52,840 nucleotides of DNA from Zancudomyces culisetae (lineage: Eukaryota > Kickxellomycota > Harpellomycetes > Harpellales > Legeriomycetaceae), in the NCBI GenBank assembly GCA_001969505.1, contig LSSK01000114.1, forward strand, positions 1 through 52,840, read 5' to 3'. The notes beneath the pieces were generated by a model, which was not told where the DNA came from, made no database searches, and saw nothing but the letters and a program-made list of their open reading frames with translations. A program made the position numbers and the translations under genes. Of this stretch, positions 29,482 to 41,579 are shown in pieces (the stretch's first letter is position 1; every line of letters starts with the position of its first letter).

Positions 29482-31637
29482 ATGGCATATGTACCCAAAT
29501 CAAGACTCTCAAGAGTAACACAACTGATGAAACTCACCCAGGGCGCTTGTACCTGTCCCGCACATATGGGTGGAAGGATTATCTCTAAACATCTTCCAAC
29601 TTGCAAAAGCAACAAAATGGCAACCCAGGTTCCAATGGAATATGCCTTTGAAATGGCCAGCTCAAACATCAGATATGGTGAGAATGCTACAAGGTAAGCC
29701 CCTTTCTTATATTTTTCATGTTTTTCCCTTCCTTTTTTCCTTCCTTTTTTCCTTTTTCCCTTTTCTCTTTTTTTTTTACATATTTTTTACACGTATGCTT
29801 GTTGTCTCGTACATACCAACATCTAATTATCAACTTAATCGATGTCATGTAGCGAGGTTGGAATGGATGCAGCAAACCTCAAGGCAAAGAGAGTCATGGT
29901 TCTAACAGATCCTAACGTAAGTCTTTCTATGTTAAACCTTTTGCTTTTATTGCCATTTTCCTTCTCAATACTTTTATTCTTACTTTTCTTGTATCAAAAA
30001 GTGCAAAAATATAAAATATAAACCATCATCTGTAAACTAGCAACTCATGCCTAAATAAATATAACCCGACTAGATTGCTAAATTACGACCCATGAAAACT
30101 GCCATCGAGTCACTCGAAGCAAACAAAGTCAACTACACCGTCTTTGACAAAGTGCGTGTTGAACCAAGCGATATTAGCTTCAAAGAAGCAATTGCATTTG
30201 CTCGCAAATACCAACCCGACTTGTACATTGCTGTTGGTGGTGGCTCAACGATTGATACAGCAAAAGCTGCAAATTTATACACCGAATACCCCGATGCCGA
30301 TTTCTTAGATTTTGTGAATGCGCCAATCGGAAAGGGTTTACCCATTGACAAAACATTGCGCCCACTAATTGCCATCCCAACTACCGCTGGAACTGGTAGC
30401 GAAACCACTGGAGCATCCATTTTTGATTTCAAGTCTATGAATGTAAAGACTGGAATTGCAAACAGGGCACTGAAGCCAGTTCTTGGTATTGTTGACCCAG
30501 TAAGATCAGATTTCACTCTATAAATATGATATATATTTACACGTATGTTTGAAGCTGTAAACCTAATAGCCTTGCTTGTGCATTTATATAGCTAAATATC
30601 AGATCAGGACCACTTTCAGTTCAAATATCCGCTGGACTTGATGTTCTATTGTAAGCCCCACAACATACACTCCACCTATGTAATTATTGTAGTTTATTCG
30701 TGCGCTCAGGTATATATACTCATGCATCTACGTACCTACACCCTTATAGCCACTCACTCGAGTCGTATACAGCAATTCCTTACAAATTGCGAGGACCAGC
30801 ACCCGAGAATCCTCTTTTGAGACCAGCTTACCAAGGATCAAACCCTATTAGTGATGTTTGGTCCATCAAGGCTCTAAAGATGGTTGTTGATTCACTACCA
30901 AAAATCAAAAAAGATGTTAACGACTATAAAGCACAATCAGAAATGATTCTTGCAGCTACATACGCAGGTATTGGATTTGGAAACGCTGGGGTTCACTTAT
31001 GTCATGGGTAAGTTTGCACTTAATCCTGGTTTTCTCAATTACTATACATCCGCTAGTCGCCATGTATTGACATTTTCCATTCAATTTTTGTTTTGCCTAT
31101 TTGCATACATAGAATGTCATACCCTATAAGTGGACTGGTAAAAAATTACAACCATCCTGAATATCCAACCGACCATTCCCTAGTAGTAAGTATACTTGTT
31201 TTTTTATTTAACCCTTTCCACTACTGGGCAAAGACATAGTTCAGTCGACTTCTATTTGTCATATTTAATCCCGCTTAATCTCTTCCTATTATTAGCCCCA
31301 TGGTGTTTCTGTTGCTATTACCGCACCATCTGTTTTCTCATTTACCTCTGCAATGTACCCAGAAAGACACTTACAAATTGCACAAATATTTGGTGCTGAC
31401 ATTTCCAATGCAAAACTAGCTGACGCAGGTGCTATACTAGCTGACAGAATCCGCCAATTTTTGTACAACTTGGAACTTCCTGATGGAATATCTGCGTTTG
31501 GCTACACATACTCCGACATTGAAAAATTGGTGCAAGGAACCTTGCCCCAACATCGTGTTACTAAATTGGCGCCTTTGGCCGCAGGCACTGAGGATTTGTC
31601 CAAAATCTTTGAAAATAGTCTCAAGCTATACAACTAA
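29482..31637 (+). CDS. HOT: Hydroxyacid-oxoacid transhydrogenase, mitochondrial iron-containing ADH family (7 exons)
   Basis: Exons 29482-29693, 29853-29916, 30074-30499, 30592-30650, 30750-31007, 31113-31185 and 31296-31637 join in frame to 477 residues, close to human ADHFE1 (467). All introns are GT-AG and 92-159 bp long. Motifs in order: [33 protein letters not shown] (nucleotide binding), [52 protein letters not shown] (metal-binding His region), [22 protein letters not shown] and [13 protein letters not shown]. The enzyme couples oxidation of 4-hydroxybutyrate (or L-3-hydroxybutyrate) to reduction of 2-oxoglutarate to 2-hydroxyglutarate in mitochondria. The N terminus ([17 protein letters not shown]) is basic and lacks acidic residues, as in a presequence. 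Family identity is firm; exon edges were set by reading frame and homology. Confidence 0.92.
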
Positions 31638-32018
31638 GCCATTATATGAGTACTTTTATTATTCTTTTTCAAAAAAAATTATTATCAATAAAACGTAATT
31701 ATTTTCAAACTATTTAGTGTGCGGTAGCCAGCAACTCTACACTGGTAAAAAAAAAGGGGGAGGTAACCATAGAAATAATTAGACAAAGAGAGGGGAGTTA
31801 TGAATAGATGGGAGAGCATTTCAACTGATAAAAACTAGCTAGCAGCTTTGCTCGAAATACAAACACATTGATGTAAAGCGGGGATAAAAAGGGGGAGGGG
31901 GGAAGGAAAGAGGGAAAAAGGAGGGAAAAAATTATAATGATTTGTGGCAAGCTAATAATAATAAAAAGTTTTTGGTGCCAAGCATAGCTAGGCCCCACTG
32001 AAGGAAACTTTACATTTG
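31638..32018. other. Convergent intergenic region
   Basis: Short AT-rich spacer between two gene ends; no gene is seen. Confidence 0.6.
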
Positions 32019-33865
32019 TTATTTCTTATAATCAATACAAACCATGGGCACGATTCCGATATTTTTCTGGGCATGGTGTTTTACTAGAGCCCATCCATCA
32101 GAAAATACCTTTATGATCCTCAATCTATCGCCAACTTTGAGTTCAAGCTCATCATATTCATTTGGCGTGTAATCATACACTACGTCATAAAGAGTTTCAT
32201 CCTTATGGAAGGATGAAACACTTATCACACTGAGTTTTTTGCCATCACTACTTGAGGGCTGATGACTATCATCTGAATAATAAGGCGTAGGTAATGTTTT
32301 TTGTTTTACTTTCATTTCGTAGCTTTCACCTGGTGCGCTCATACTTCCCTTTCCAACCGCTCTACCCTTACCGCTACTTGGTCTGCTCATCTCAAATGTA
32401 TTTTCATACGTTCTTTGTCCTCGTTTTCCGGACTTTTCATATTTCCCGGTTCGACTATTCTTTTCCAACCTGTACTTGTCATTTTCACTTACGGATTTTT
32501 TCACTGGGTAGTCGGGTATGTTGATACCTATACCACTTTCTCTCCATTCATTACTATCTCTTCTTGCTTTTGCCTGACGGCTGGTTGGAAAAGAGTCCCC
32601 TACGTAGCTCCTGCTAATATCATGCTGAACCTCTTTCTGGAAGGAATAAAACGATGCTTCCTCGTCTATTCTCATCTCCACTTGATATTTATCTAAGGGA
32701 CCCACAGATCTTGCCGACTCTCGAATGCTGCCTTTATCGTTTCCAGTTTTTTTCTTTTTTTTTCTCTCCTCTTTGTCACTGTTGTAGTTGTTTGGTCTAT
32801 ACAAGTATGAGTCATTCTTTACATTTTTCCCATAGCTGACTTTACTATCTACACTTGTGTTGCTATTGTTTTCATGCTCCGTCATGTTATTATAGTTAGC
32901 ATAGCTCATATTTTCTATGCTTTGGGTTTCTTTTGGATATCCAATCACAAGCCTGTTTCCCCCATATTCATAGTCAATCTTATTTCTTTGCTGCTTTCGC
33001 TTTTTTATATGCCTTACTATCAAAATGATGAGCAAAACTACAACAATCAACGAAACCACTGCCATCATTGCTGCCATCACTGCAATATCCTTGGCATTTG
33101 CTGTTAGTCCCGTGCATTCTTTGCTAACAATATCTAGTTTGCAACATAGATCGTCAGGATTTTCATCACAATAACTACACTTGGAACTCGCTGATGCCAG
33201 CCTCTTTTCTATTTTCATTTTGTTGTATTCCATTAGCAATTATTTTCATGGTATTCAATTAATCTAGCTATACAAACTCTATACTTACCACAACTAACTA
33301 TTTTTCTGGGTTCAACTTTGATACAGTCTTCATTTTGCCCATTGAACGGGTATTGGTAGCATGTACCCATTAGTAGGTCTATGTTGGTTGATTGTGTTTG
33401 GTTGGATTTTTCACATTTATCGCTATTCACCTCAATAAAATCGACCCACTCATTGACATAATCCACGCACGTCGACTGGCATAGTGTGCTTGGGTGTAAA
33501 TCTTTATTACACGCCTCGACACTGGTGTTGTTCAGCAACCCTTCGCATACATACGCAGTTCTTAGCGAGGGGCTTTGTGAAAATGGGATTCCTGTACATC
33601 CAAATGATTCTTTTATTTGGTTGTTCCAGTTTAAAAAGTAGCTGTTCAGAAATGAATCAAACTGATTAATGTTTGCTATCGTTTTATTCATGTACGTCAT
33701 TCTAGGAAACGAAAACTCGCCAAAATCGGTACCACAGTATTTGGAGGACTGCAGCGAGAAGCATCCGTCTTCTTCGCCATCTCTCCTCTTCAACCCCAAA
33801 TTCATTCTTCTAACGAGCTCCCTACTAGCCCTATTCTCAAAGTTAGCCATCTCTTTGAGGTTCAT
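32019..33865 (-). CDS. Fus1-like single-pass membrane protein with C-terminal SH3 domain (2 exons)
   Basis: Exon 1 is 33865-33289 and exon 2 is 33208-32019. The 80-bp intron (GTAAGTATAG, branch-like GCTAAT, AATAG) joins in frame to 588 residues; without it two overlapping frames appear. The order is a Cys-rich ectodomain (residues 35-224, CFSLQSSKYC, CEGLL, CQSTCVDYV, GTCYQYPFNGQNEDC, CSYCDENPDDLCC), a membrane span (about 234-257), a basic stop-transfer RHIKKRK, a long polar tail, and an SH3 domain over the last 60 residues (VVYDYTPNEYDELELKVGD, DGWALV, GIVPMVCID). This layout matches fungal Fus1-type proteins and relatives that act in cell fusion or polarity. Oddly, no hydrophobic signal peptide precedes the Cys-rich region, so topology would depend on the single span. 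The exact orthologue is uncertain. Confidence 0.85.
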
Positions 33866-35856
33866 TTTATATATGTGCTTTTGTCACCCCAGACCCCTAC
33901 CTAATTTTCTTCTTTTCTGTGTGTAAAGTTGTATATATATGCTTGTGTTGTATAAGTTGCGTATCAAATTCAGTTGGCTATGTTCCACCTTTCGGTTAAG
34001 GTTATCGTTCCTCTATCCTTCTTTTCGTTTGCCAACCTTGTGGAATAGTATACTTTAATCACTCTCTAGATGTATCAATATGTTCTGTAAAGCTTATAGA
34101 AGCGTATTATAAGAGATAGCTTTGTTGAATGCGGAAGATATTATTGTTTTTCTAACTGCCAGTATGTATTGGTTAAAGAATATACTTTTACGACCTTTTT
34201 TTTTTACTAAAGAGAATACTCAAGCTCTATACTTCTGAATTTACTCTTTATCACTATCAATATTGAAATTTGTTAAATTAGTTTGCTTTTTTCTACAAAA
34301 ATACAACCACAAAGTACTATAAAGCATAAATTATGAAAATAAATTCTACATAGTCTGTATAAACGATAACTATAATACGTGTGACATTAGTACAACAACC
34401 TGATATATAAATGAATACTGTAAACCACAGAGAAAAAAAATGAAAGAAAAAAAATGAGGGCGAACCTATATATTTTCTTTAGAGGCCTGGGAAGCAACCA
34501 CACAAATGATGGAAAAAAGTTGCAATTATATTTATCCGTGCCAGCATGCCTATTGACATGGGTAATCTTACTTTCTCTGTGCCAATTTTTCAAAAATATA
34601 AAGTAGCCCTTATGATATGTTCTAGGCGTGTAACATGGATATATTCCTTTCAATTGGTGGTATTTCTCCTATCTACGTTCATCCTTGGTGAGATTTTTTT
34701 ACCACTTTCATTGTTCATGTTAACTATTTTTCCTCTGTTCGTTATTTCGACATCTTTTTGATTTACAGTGGAAATAAAGGGAAAAAAAAAACTATAAGGG
34801 TAAGTCAAATAAATTCACAGCATAATCTATAATTAGCATTTTTAGTTCTCATCCAGGGTTCTTGCAAACAAAAGAATTGTAGATTTTGGAATCAGACCAA
34901 AACCAAAGTTGGCACTAAACAATCAAGCTGTGATGGTGTCTACAATTGCGTTTATCATTTCTGCTTCTTTTAATATTAATTTCTGTAATGGGCTAAACAT
35001 ACATCGAAAATCCCGCCAGATTATATACGCACTTTCAAGCAAATAATTGGATATTATTTTTTTTTCTTTAACTTTCATGTAAATCAGATTTTTGACTTTA
35101 TATGCTCTACAAAGATAAAAGTAGCTTAAACCCACCTTCAGAACCGAATTTGCAGAAACAAGCTTTTTCAAAAGCAGAGTAACACTAACTTTTATGATGT
35201 ACAATATTCAAAACATGACAAACAATGCCGATGCTAGTAGCGAAAAAAAAGATTATGTTTTAGACAATAAAACGAGCGACTTGATTTTATGGATTCACCA
35301 CAAAACCTATCCATTCCAAAATATTGATCATATATAGCCTGTATAGGCTCTTAGGTACACCACTTAAATTATAACTGCGTGCAAGTTGGTCTTAACTCGA
35401 CCACTATTTTTATTTATCCTTGGGGGGGAAGAAAATTGAGCAGATAAATGAAGTATTGTTTTTTAAATACCTAGCGGTCTTGTTGGACGTAATTGCTTTT
35501 TTTAAAAACAAAAAGACTGGTAAATACATCTAAAAATCGACTACTCACTGCTTCTTTCTGTATAGTTTGTGACCAAGTACCAGATATTTGTGTTTTCACC
35601 TCGAAGTATTCAAGTGTGTATTAATACCCTTTTTTTAAAAAAAAATTGATTGTTGCCAACAATAGATCAAAATGGGCTAACAAGTATAGTCAGCTACGAA
35701 TACACCAGACACATTTTTATTTCAATAACAGCTAAAGGCAAACTTACGCAAATTATAAAAAAAGTATATCAACTCTGTACAGAGCCGTAGTGTTATCTGA
35801 ATGTTCAAAATGGTAAAGACCAGGTCCGTTTGGCGCTACATGATCTTTACGTATAT
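33866..35856. other. AT-rich intergenic region
   Basis: No gene is supported; frames of 66-93 codons look random. Confidence 0.5.
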
Positions 35857-37731
35857 TTATATAAATATGTACTTTGGCTTTGCTTTGAATCTGAGCAGTA
35901 CATATGCAACAGTATAAAAAGCTACACCTATTGTCAGTGTAAAAACAACACACGGGAGTATCCCAAGAGAATTTAAGTTGAAGGAGTCTAATACAGCTTC
36001 ACCTGTAGGGTAACAAACTGATTTATCATTGTCACACTCAAACTTTAGACCTGTAAACAGATTCTGCATCTGTGCCATATAGGTGTAGTAAATATACGAC
36101 ACATACCTAATCCATGATAATACTGCTGGAATGGTTCCTGCATTAACAAGATTTCCACCGTATATCAGAAAAACTGTAAGAACGATTGGAGCTAATATTG
36201 ATGCGACTTCAGCATTAGATACCGATGCAGAAACAGCCATTGCAAATCCAAATGATGTAAACACCGTAGACAAGTATATTGCCATAAATACAAGGTACTT
36301 TATAAAGTTGTGCTGAAATTTAACCAAAAGATAAATGCCACTGAGCATAATGAAATTTTGTGCGATTGCAATTGGAAGCTTTGTTAAGATAACCGAAAGC
36401 ATATATGTTGAGACCCGATACGCACCACTCGCTCTTTCTCTTGTCATAACTGATCGTTCGTATATAAGAACGCCTAAGATCGGCATAATTACTGGAAAAA
36501 TAAGATTGATAGTAATTAAAAAAATCAAACCAATTCTGTTCTGGGCCTTTTGAAATCCACTTCCAGGATTGAAAAACGTAAATCCAACTAGCAACATTGT
36601 TATAATGGAGCTCAAAAGAGCTGAGAATAGCACTTGTTTTTCTCGCACTTGCTTTAACCATGATCTCCGTAACAATATAAATAGCTCCTTTGGCCAACTG
36701 TTGTTGAATCGTGATTTTTTTCGTCCAAAGAAAGCAACCCTACGAGACACTCGTCTACATAGTGCGCCTCCCCTAGAAAGCACTGAGCTACGATTTGTTT
36801 GATCACGTGAAGCTTGAATATTTTCTTCTTTTGTGTCACTGCTTTCTCTTGCCATCTTTTCTGCCCAGGAATTTTTTATATGTTCTACTCGTTTGGTAGA
36901 TTCCTCGAGTGACTCTTCAGAAAGTGTATCAAGCGTCATCAAGTTAATGAAAAAATCTGCCGGATTTTCCTGTGTAGGACAGTCGTATCCTATTGAGCTA
37001 AAGTAATCCAATGAGTCAGCACGTGAACCCATGTACACAACGCCACCAGGTGCAAGTAGAACTAGCTTATCAAATAATGAATATATTGTCGAATTGGGCT
37101 GATGTATAGAGCATACTGTTATCACATTTTTCTCGATAGTGAATTCTTTTATAAGCTTTATTACATTCTCTGCTGAATTGGAGTCAAGTCCGGATGTTGG
37201 TTCGTCCAACATAAGCATAAGTGGATCAGTTATTATCTCGACACCTATTGAAACTCTCTTTCTCTCGCCTCCTGAAACGCCTCGGATCTTCTCGTTGCCT
37301 ATCAACGTATTCCTGGAGTTGGTTAGTCGTAGTTGTCTGATGACATTCTCTACTCTTTCCTTTTTATCACTGAGGTTAAACCTTTTGTTATCGACTCTAA
37401 GTTTTGCCGCATACAAAAGCGTTTCATACACTGTGAGAGTAGGATATAACAAGTCATCTTGCTCTACGTATGCAATCATTTTCTTAAACTGACTTTCCAC
37501 TCGTCTACTTCCGTTAAACAGTATTTCACCTGTAACTATACCACCAGTAACCCTTCCTGCTAAGATATTTAGTAGTGTCGTTTTTCCCGCGCCAGAACTG
37601 CCGATAATTGCGACCAGTTCTCCTCCAACAAAATTCCCATTTACATTTTTTAAAATATGTCTTGTGACAGCCTTTTTTCCTTTTCCCGTCCTTACTTTGT
37701 AGTTAATGTCATTGAATTCTAGAGTATTCAT
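35857..37731 (-). CDS. Half-size ABCG (White/Adp1-type) transporter
   Basis: A 624-residue protein with the ABCG order of nucleotide-binding domain first, membrane domain second. The Walker A GSSGAGKT is at 44-51, the Q-loop VEQDD at about 89-93, the signature VSGGERKR at 152-159 and the Walker B LMLMLDEPTSGLD at 171-183; the H-loop is SIHQPN. About six membrane spans follow from about residue 365 (ALLSSIITMLLVGFTFF, IGLIFLITINLIFPVIMPILGVLIY, ILAPIVLTVFLIYGG and others) to the end, with an ABC2-membrane fold. Half-size ABCG proteins dimerise and export lipids, sterols or hydrophobic compounds; the substrate cannot be told from the sequence. There is no intron. The first Met fits the family start (LEFNDINYKV). 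Confidence 0.92.
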   Translation of the reverse strand: MNTLEFNDINYKVRTGKGKKAVTRHILKNVNGNFVGGELVAIIGSSGAGKTTLLNILAGRVTGGIVTGEILFNGSRRVESQFKKMIAYVEQDDLLYPTLTVYETLLYAAKLRVDNKRFNLSDKKERVENVIRQLRLTNSRNTLIGNEKIRGVSGGERKRVSIGVEIITDPLMLMLDEPTSGLDSNSAENVIKLIKEFTIEKNVITVCSIHQPNSTIYSLFDKLVLLAPGGVVYMGSRADSLDYFSSIGYDCPTQENPADFFINLMTLDTLSEESLEESTKRVEHIKNSWAEKMARESSDTKEENIQASRDQTNRSSVLSRGGALCRRVSRRVAFFGRKKSRFNNSWPKELFILLRRSWLKQVREKQVLFSALLSSIITMLLVGFTFFNPGSGFQKAQNRIGLIFLITINLIFPVIMPILGVLIYERSVMTRERASGAYRVSTYMLSVILTKLPIAIAQNFIMLSGIYLLVKFQHNFIKYLVFMAIYLSTVFTSFGFAMAVSASVSNAEVASILAPIVLTVFLIYGGNLVNAGTIPAVLSWIRYVSYIYYTYMAQMQNLFTGLKFECDNDKSVCYPTGEAVLDSFNLNSLGILPCVVFTLTIGVAFYTVAYVLLRFKAKPKYIFI

Positions 37732-40700
37732 TTTTTAATTTCTACTTGAATCACCACCGCTAAAAAATATACCTAAACAGGTATCAATAAAACAAATATA
37801 GAATACTAATATAAAAATATGTGCCTATTTATGCAGCTTTTATTTTCATTTAGTTTGCTTTGCTTTTAATCTTTAGTAGCACAACACCTTCGCATTTTAC
37901 TTTTTCCTTGAACGATCAACAACGCTGGCACCAATAACAGAGCCAGCTACCCAGTTTCAGAACTTAATGATATATCAGAGTCAACACTTGCATAGGCAAA
38001 TTAAAAGACCAGAAAGAGAGGCAGGTAGCTTTCACACATGGTTTTTACCCTTTATCTTGGCAATTACGGCCAATACGATTGCTTTCAATAGAGTTTGTGA
38101 GTATAAAAATGAATATTTCTCCATATTGAACCAACCCACTCAGAATGATAGATTTTGGCCTACTTCCAAGACAAAATAATAGGTTCTACCTAATTGTTTG
38201 GCAGGCGGGGAATATTTTTAATAAAACTGAAACAAAAGTAAATAAAGCTTGCATCAGAGCATTGCGCAAAATCGAAATAACTGACAAAGAGTTTTAATGA
38301 AATAAATATATATCATATATCTCGGTCTCAGCCCCAGTCTCGACTTGTGCCTCATGCATATATATTACCTGTAGTCGTTAACCAAAAAGGTGCTCCATAT
38401 TGCCATAGTTGATGCAATATCAATTGTATCTAGTCCAGCCTGAAAAGAGCTGTTCGATATTATCTAGTTTTTTTTTTTGCACTTTCAGACAAAGTGAGTC
38501 TGATCAAAAGATTTAATAGCAAAAGGATGTTGTAGTTTTTGTGATACCGGTTTGGTAAATTTAGACCCAGTGTCTTTTAATATATATAAAATTCACTTAC
38601 TATGTGCTCTTCATTTGGTGACTTTTTTTTTCAAACAAGCTAAAGTTGAAAGCAGCTGTTCAGCCATACGGTGTGGTAAAAAATTGAAATTTAGGTTAGA
38701 CCAGTTGTGTACGGTTGGTTTCATGCGGCACGCAAGGATGGTTCTGCTGCTACCCCATTTCTCTGGTATTTTTGCTATAAATAAGGAGGCTATGTTGTAA
38801 GCTTTACCAGTAGGAATGATTATATTCAAAATTCAAAATGTGAAGCGCTCTTGCTGAAATTGTTTGATGTAACAAATGAAAAGAGCTGAAAGGAAGCTCA
38901 ACGAGTAATCTATATGAGATCACTGAAGTCTTAGTAAATGATATATTAGAAAAAACAGACACTTTCTACTGGTTTATCATTCTGGTATTATATTTGCGCT
39001 TGCTTTTCATCAGCCAACACAAGGCAATTTTTTGTTGGTTTTTGTTGGTTTTTGTTGAATAGATGAGAACGCTGGGTTTGAATGCAAAAAACCAAATCAG
39101 GTAAGCTACTTTTCTATGTAAATTTCAAAAATATATCATACTTCATTTAGTACTGGTCGGATAATTGTTAGCATTGTTTACTCTGGTTTGTTTCAAAACA
39201 AAAAACAAAAAAATAGAAAATAAAAGACTTTGTATAATTTCGCTTTACAAATAAATTAGCCTCTGAATAAATAACCAAAAGAATGCAAATTAGAGGTTGT
39301 TTATAGAGGGGATTCCAGTTAGAAAAAATGAAAAAATATTTGACGGCTTTCCTATTCTAGACATGGGACACACAACATATTTGTTAATAGAATTTCCGGA
39401 AGTTTAGCAACTATAAATGAGATTTAGAATTGTTCTATGACACCGGTAATACGGATAAATTTACTAAAGTTGGAACCAGGTAATGTAAATGATTCACCTG
39501 GGTCTAGATCTGATGTGCGACGCGATAATCTTTAAGCTATTTTGGAATTAGAGCATCCAAAATTTTAAACATGCGTTTAGTACCCCAACTCGGTAATATA
39601 CAATGACGTGTAAGAGTACCCTAGCGCCCAGGTGTAAAATACCTTATACTTGAAACCTTGAATATCTGGTTGAATGCATTAGATTAGCTTTTAACTAAAA
39701 ATTCTCGCTAATTAAAATATAGACCATCTGGTCTAGGAAAAACGGATTTTATAAAACCGAAAACACCTTTAAACCAGTTCATCGAAATCATTGGCTAGCT
39801 TCAACCAAATGTAGTTTTCAACTCTCAAATTAATAAACTTTTAATTAGGTAACGAAAAAGTTACCCGACTTTGTTATATAATTAAGCTATTGCGAGGATA
39901 GGTAACAGGATTACATAAGCAAGTGAAGTGTGATTATGATAGTAAGCGGAGAAGGAAGAGAAGATACACAAATGTAAAGGTCTATAGAAAACGGAAAATT
40001 ATAGGAATCAAATTTTCCCGTATCCAAACTTAGCAGTCTAAGGACACATGTAAATGTGGATATATTATAAGGTGGTGCAACGTATTTAATAGCTTGATTT
40101 TAAAAAGAAAAAAGAATGTAATACAGTACGAATCTAGCTTTATTATTAAGACACGTGTGATCCAGTGCTCGGGAGCTGGTTTGGCTATAATTTGTGCAGC
40201 TGGATGCCAGATTGAGATAATTGATTCTCCTAAAAAGCCCAAACAAAGGGATGTACAGCCATCTATTTACGTCAGATCTAAAGGCATTGTAATGGATTGA
40301 ATGGTCTCTTTTTATCCTTTTTGGTAGATATGGATATACACACAGATGACTATGTTACGTAATGACCAAAGCTTTGAAAAAACAATACAGCTTCCATTTA
40401 AGTTACATCATTATCATAGATCAATGATCTGGAACGATTCTGTGAATACATTTAGCAGTGTTTTTTTTTTCGATTGCCTTATATTGCTAACCTTATGGCA
40501 CGCTGGTTTAACATTTAGGTAATTATTATCGAGATTTTAATCCCATTATAAAACAAAAAGAATCAATGACTCAACATGAGGCTCTTCAAAACAGGTAATT
40601 CAGGATACAAGGTGATATTCCCCAGCTACAAACGTCATAGTATGGATTATCCTTTTTCTCCCAACTTTGGTCATGTTTATATTAATCCAATAGTGTGCCG

Positions 40701-41579
40701 TAAACAAATCCCCGTGCAAAGTGTGGTTTTGATTTTTTATTTGGTTTGCCATTTTTGAAATCTCGACCAGCTTCACAGTTAGAGCCACAATCCCAGCAAA
40801 ATAAAGCTGTTTTATACGTTTAAAAATGCTTATAGATTTCTTGTGGGCCTTCCCCTTTCATCCAAATCCAATCAAAATTATCTGTTTTGTCCATACTTGC
40901 AACTCACTTGTTTCAGCGTCATTACACTAGGTCGTATCAACCCAGAACGATATAAAGTTGAATAAGAATAGGTACATCCTGATCAGCTTTTGAGCCTGAC
41001 GAGTTTCAAATCATTGCTGCACAAGTTTACTTTGTCAAAACGTGACTTTTCTTTCATTCGTTTATTTTTGATCATCTTAATTGGCCAAGAATAAAAGCAT
41101 CACACAAGGCTAAAACCCATATGCAGCTTCGCAACTCATGAAAAGATAGATGAATGCTATGAGCCAGTGTAAAAGATATACTTTTTGCTGTAGCAGTGAT
41201 TGGGTCATCAGCTCTGCGGCATGTTCTAACAAAAGAAGATATACACAACGTATTGGTATTACCGCCGTTGTTTTGTCGTAATTGAGCTTGATACAAGGTG
41301 GAAAGTGGAAAGGCCAGGATGAGCTCGCCATAGAGCTAATTTAATAGTAAAAGCAGCTTTACTAAATGGTTGGTGGTCGTGATCCTGTATAGCTACTTAT
41401 TTTTTAATTTCATGTTATTCGCCAATCTTTACCTAATGGTCCACTTTTTGCTCGGTGGATCAAAATGAAAAAAAAAAAGAATAGAAGGGGGAAGGTTATA
41501 ATCGGATTTTGACTTTTGAGGTGCTACTTTGTTGGTAGAATTGCGTGCTTAAAGAAATATATCGATTCGAAAATAAGAA
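37732..41579. other. Gene-poor region between ABCG and lipoyl synthase genes
   Basis: No gene is supported in 3.8 kb. Small features are TTTTTGTTGG repeats (39029-39058), a palindrome AGACCATCTGGTCT near 39720-39733 and GGTAAC/GTTACC arms near 39849-39865. None forms a recognisable element. Confidence 0.5.
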
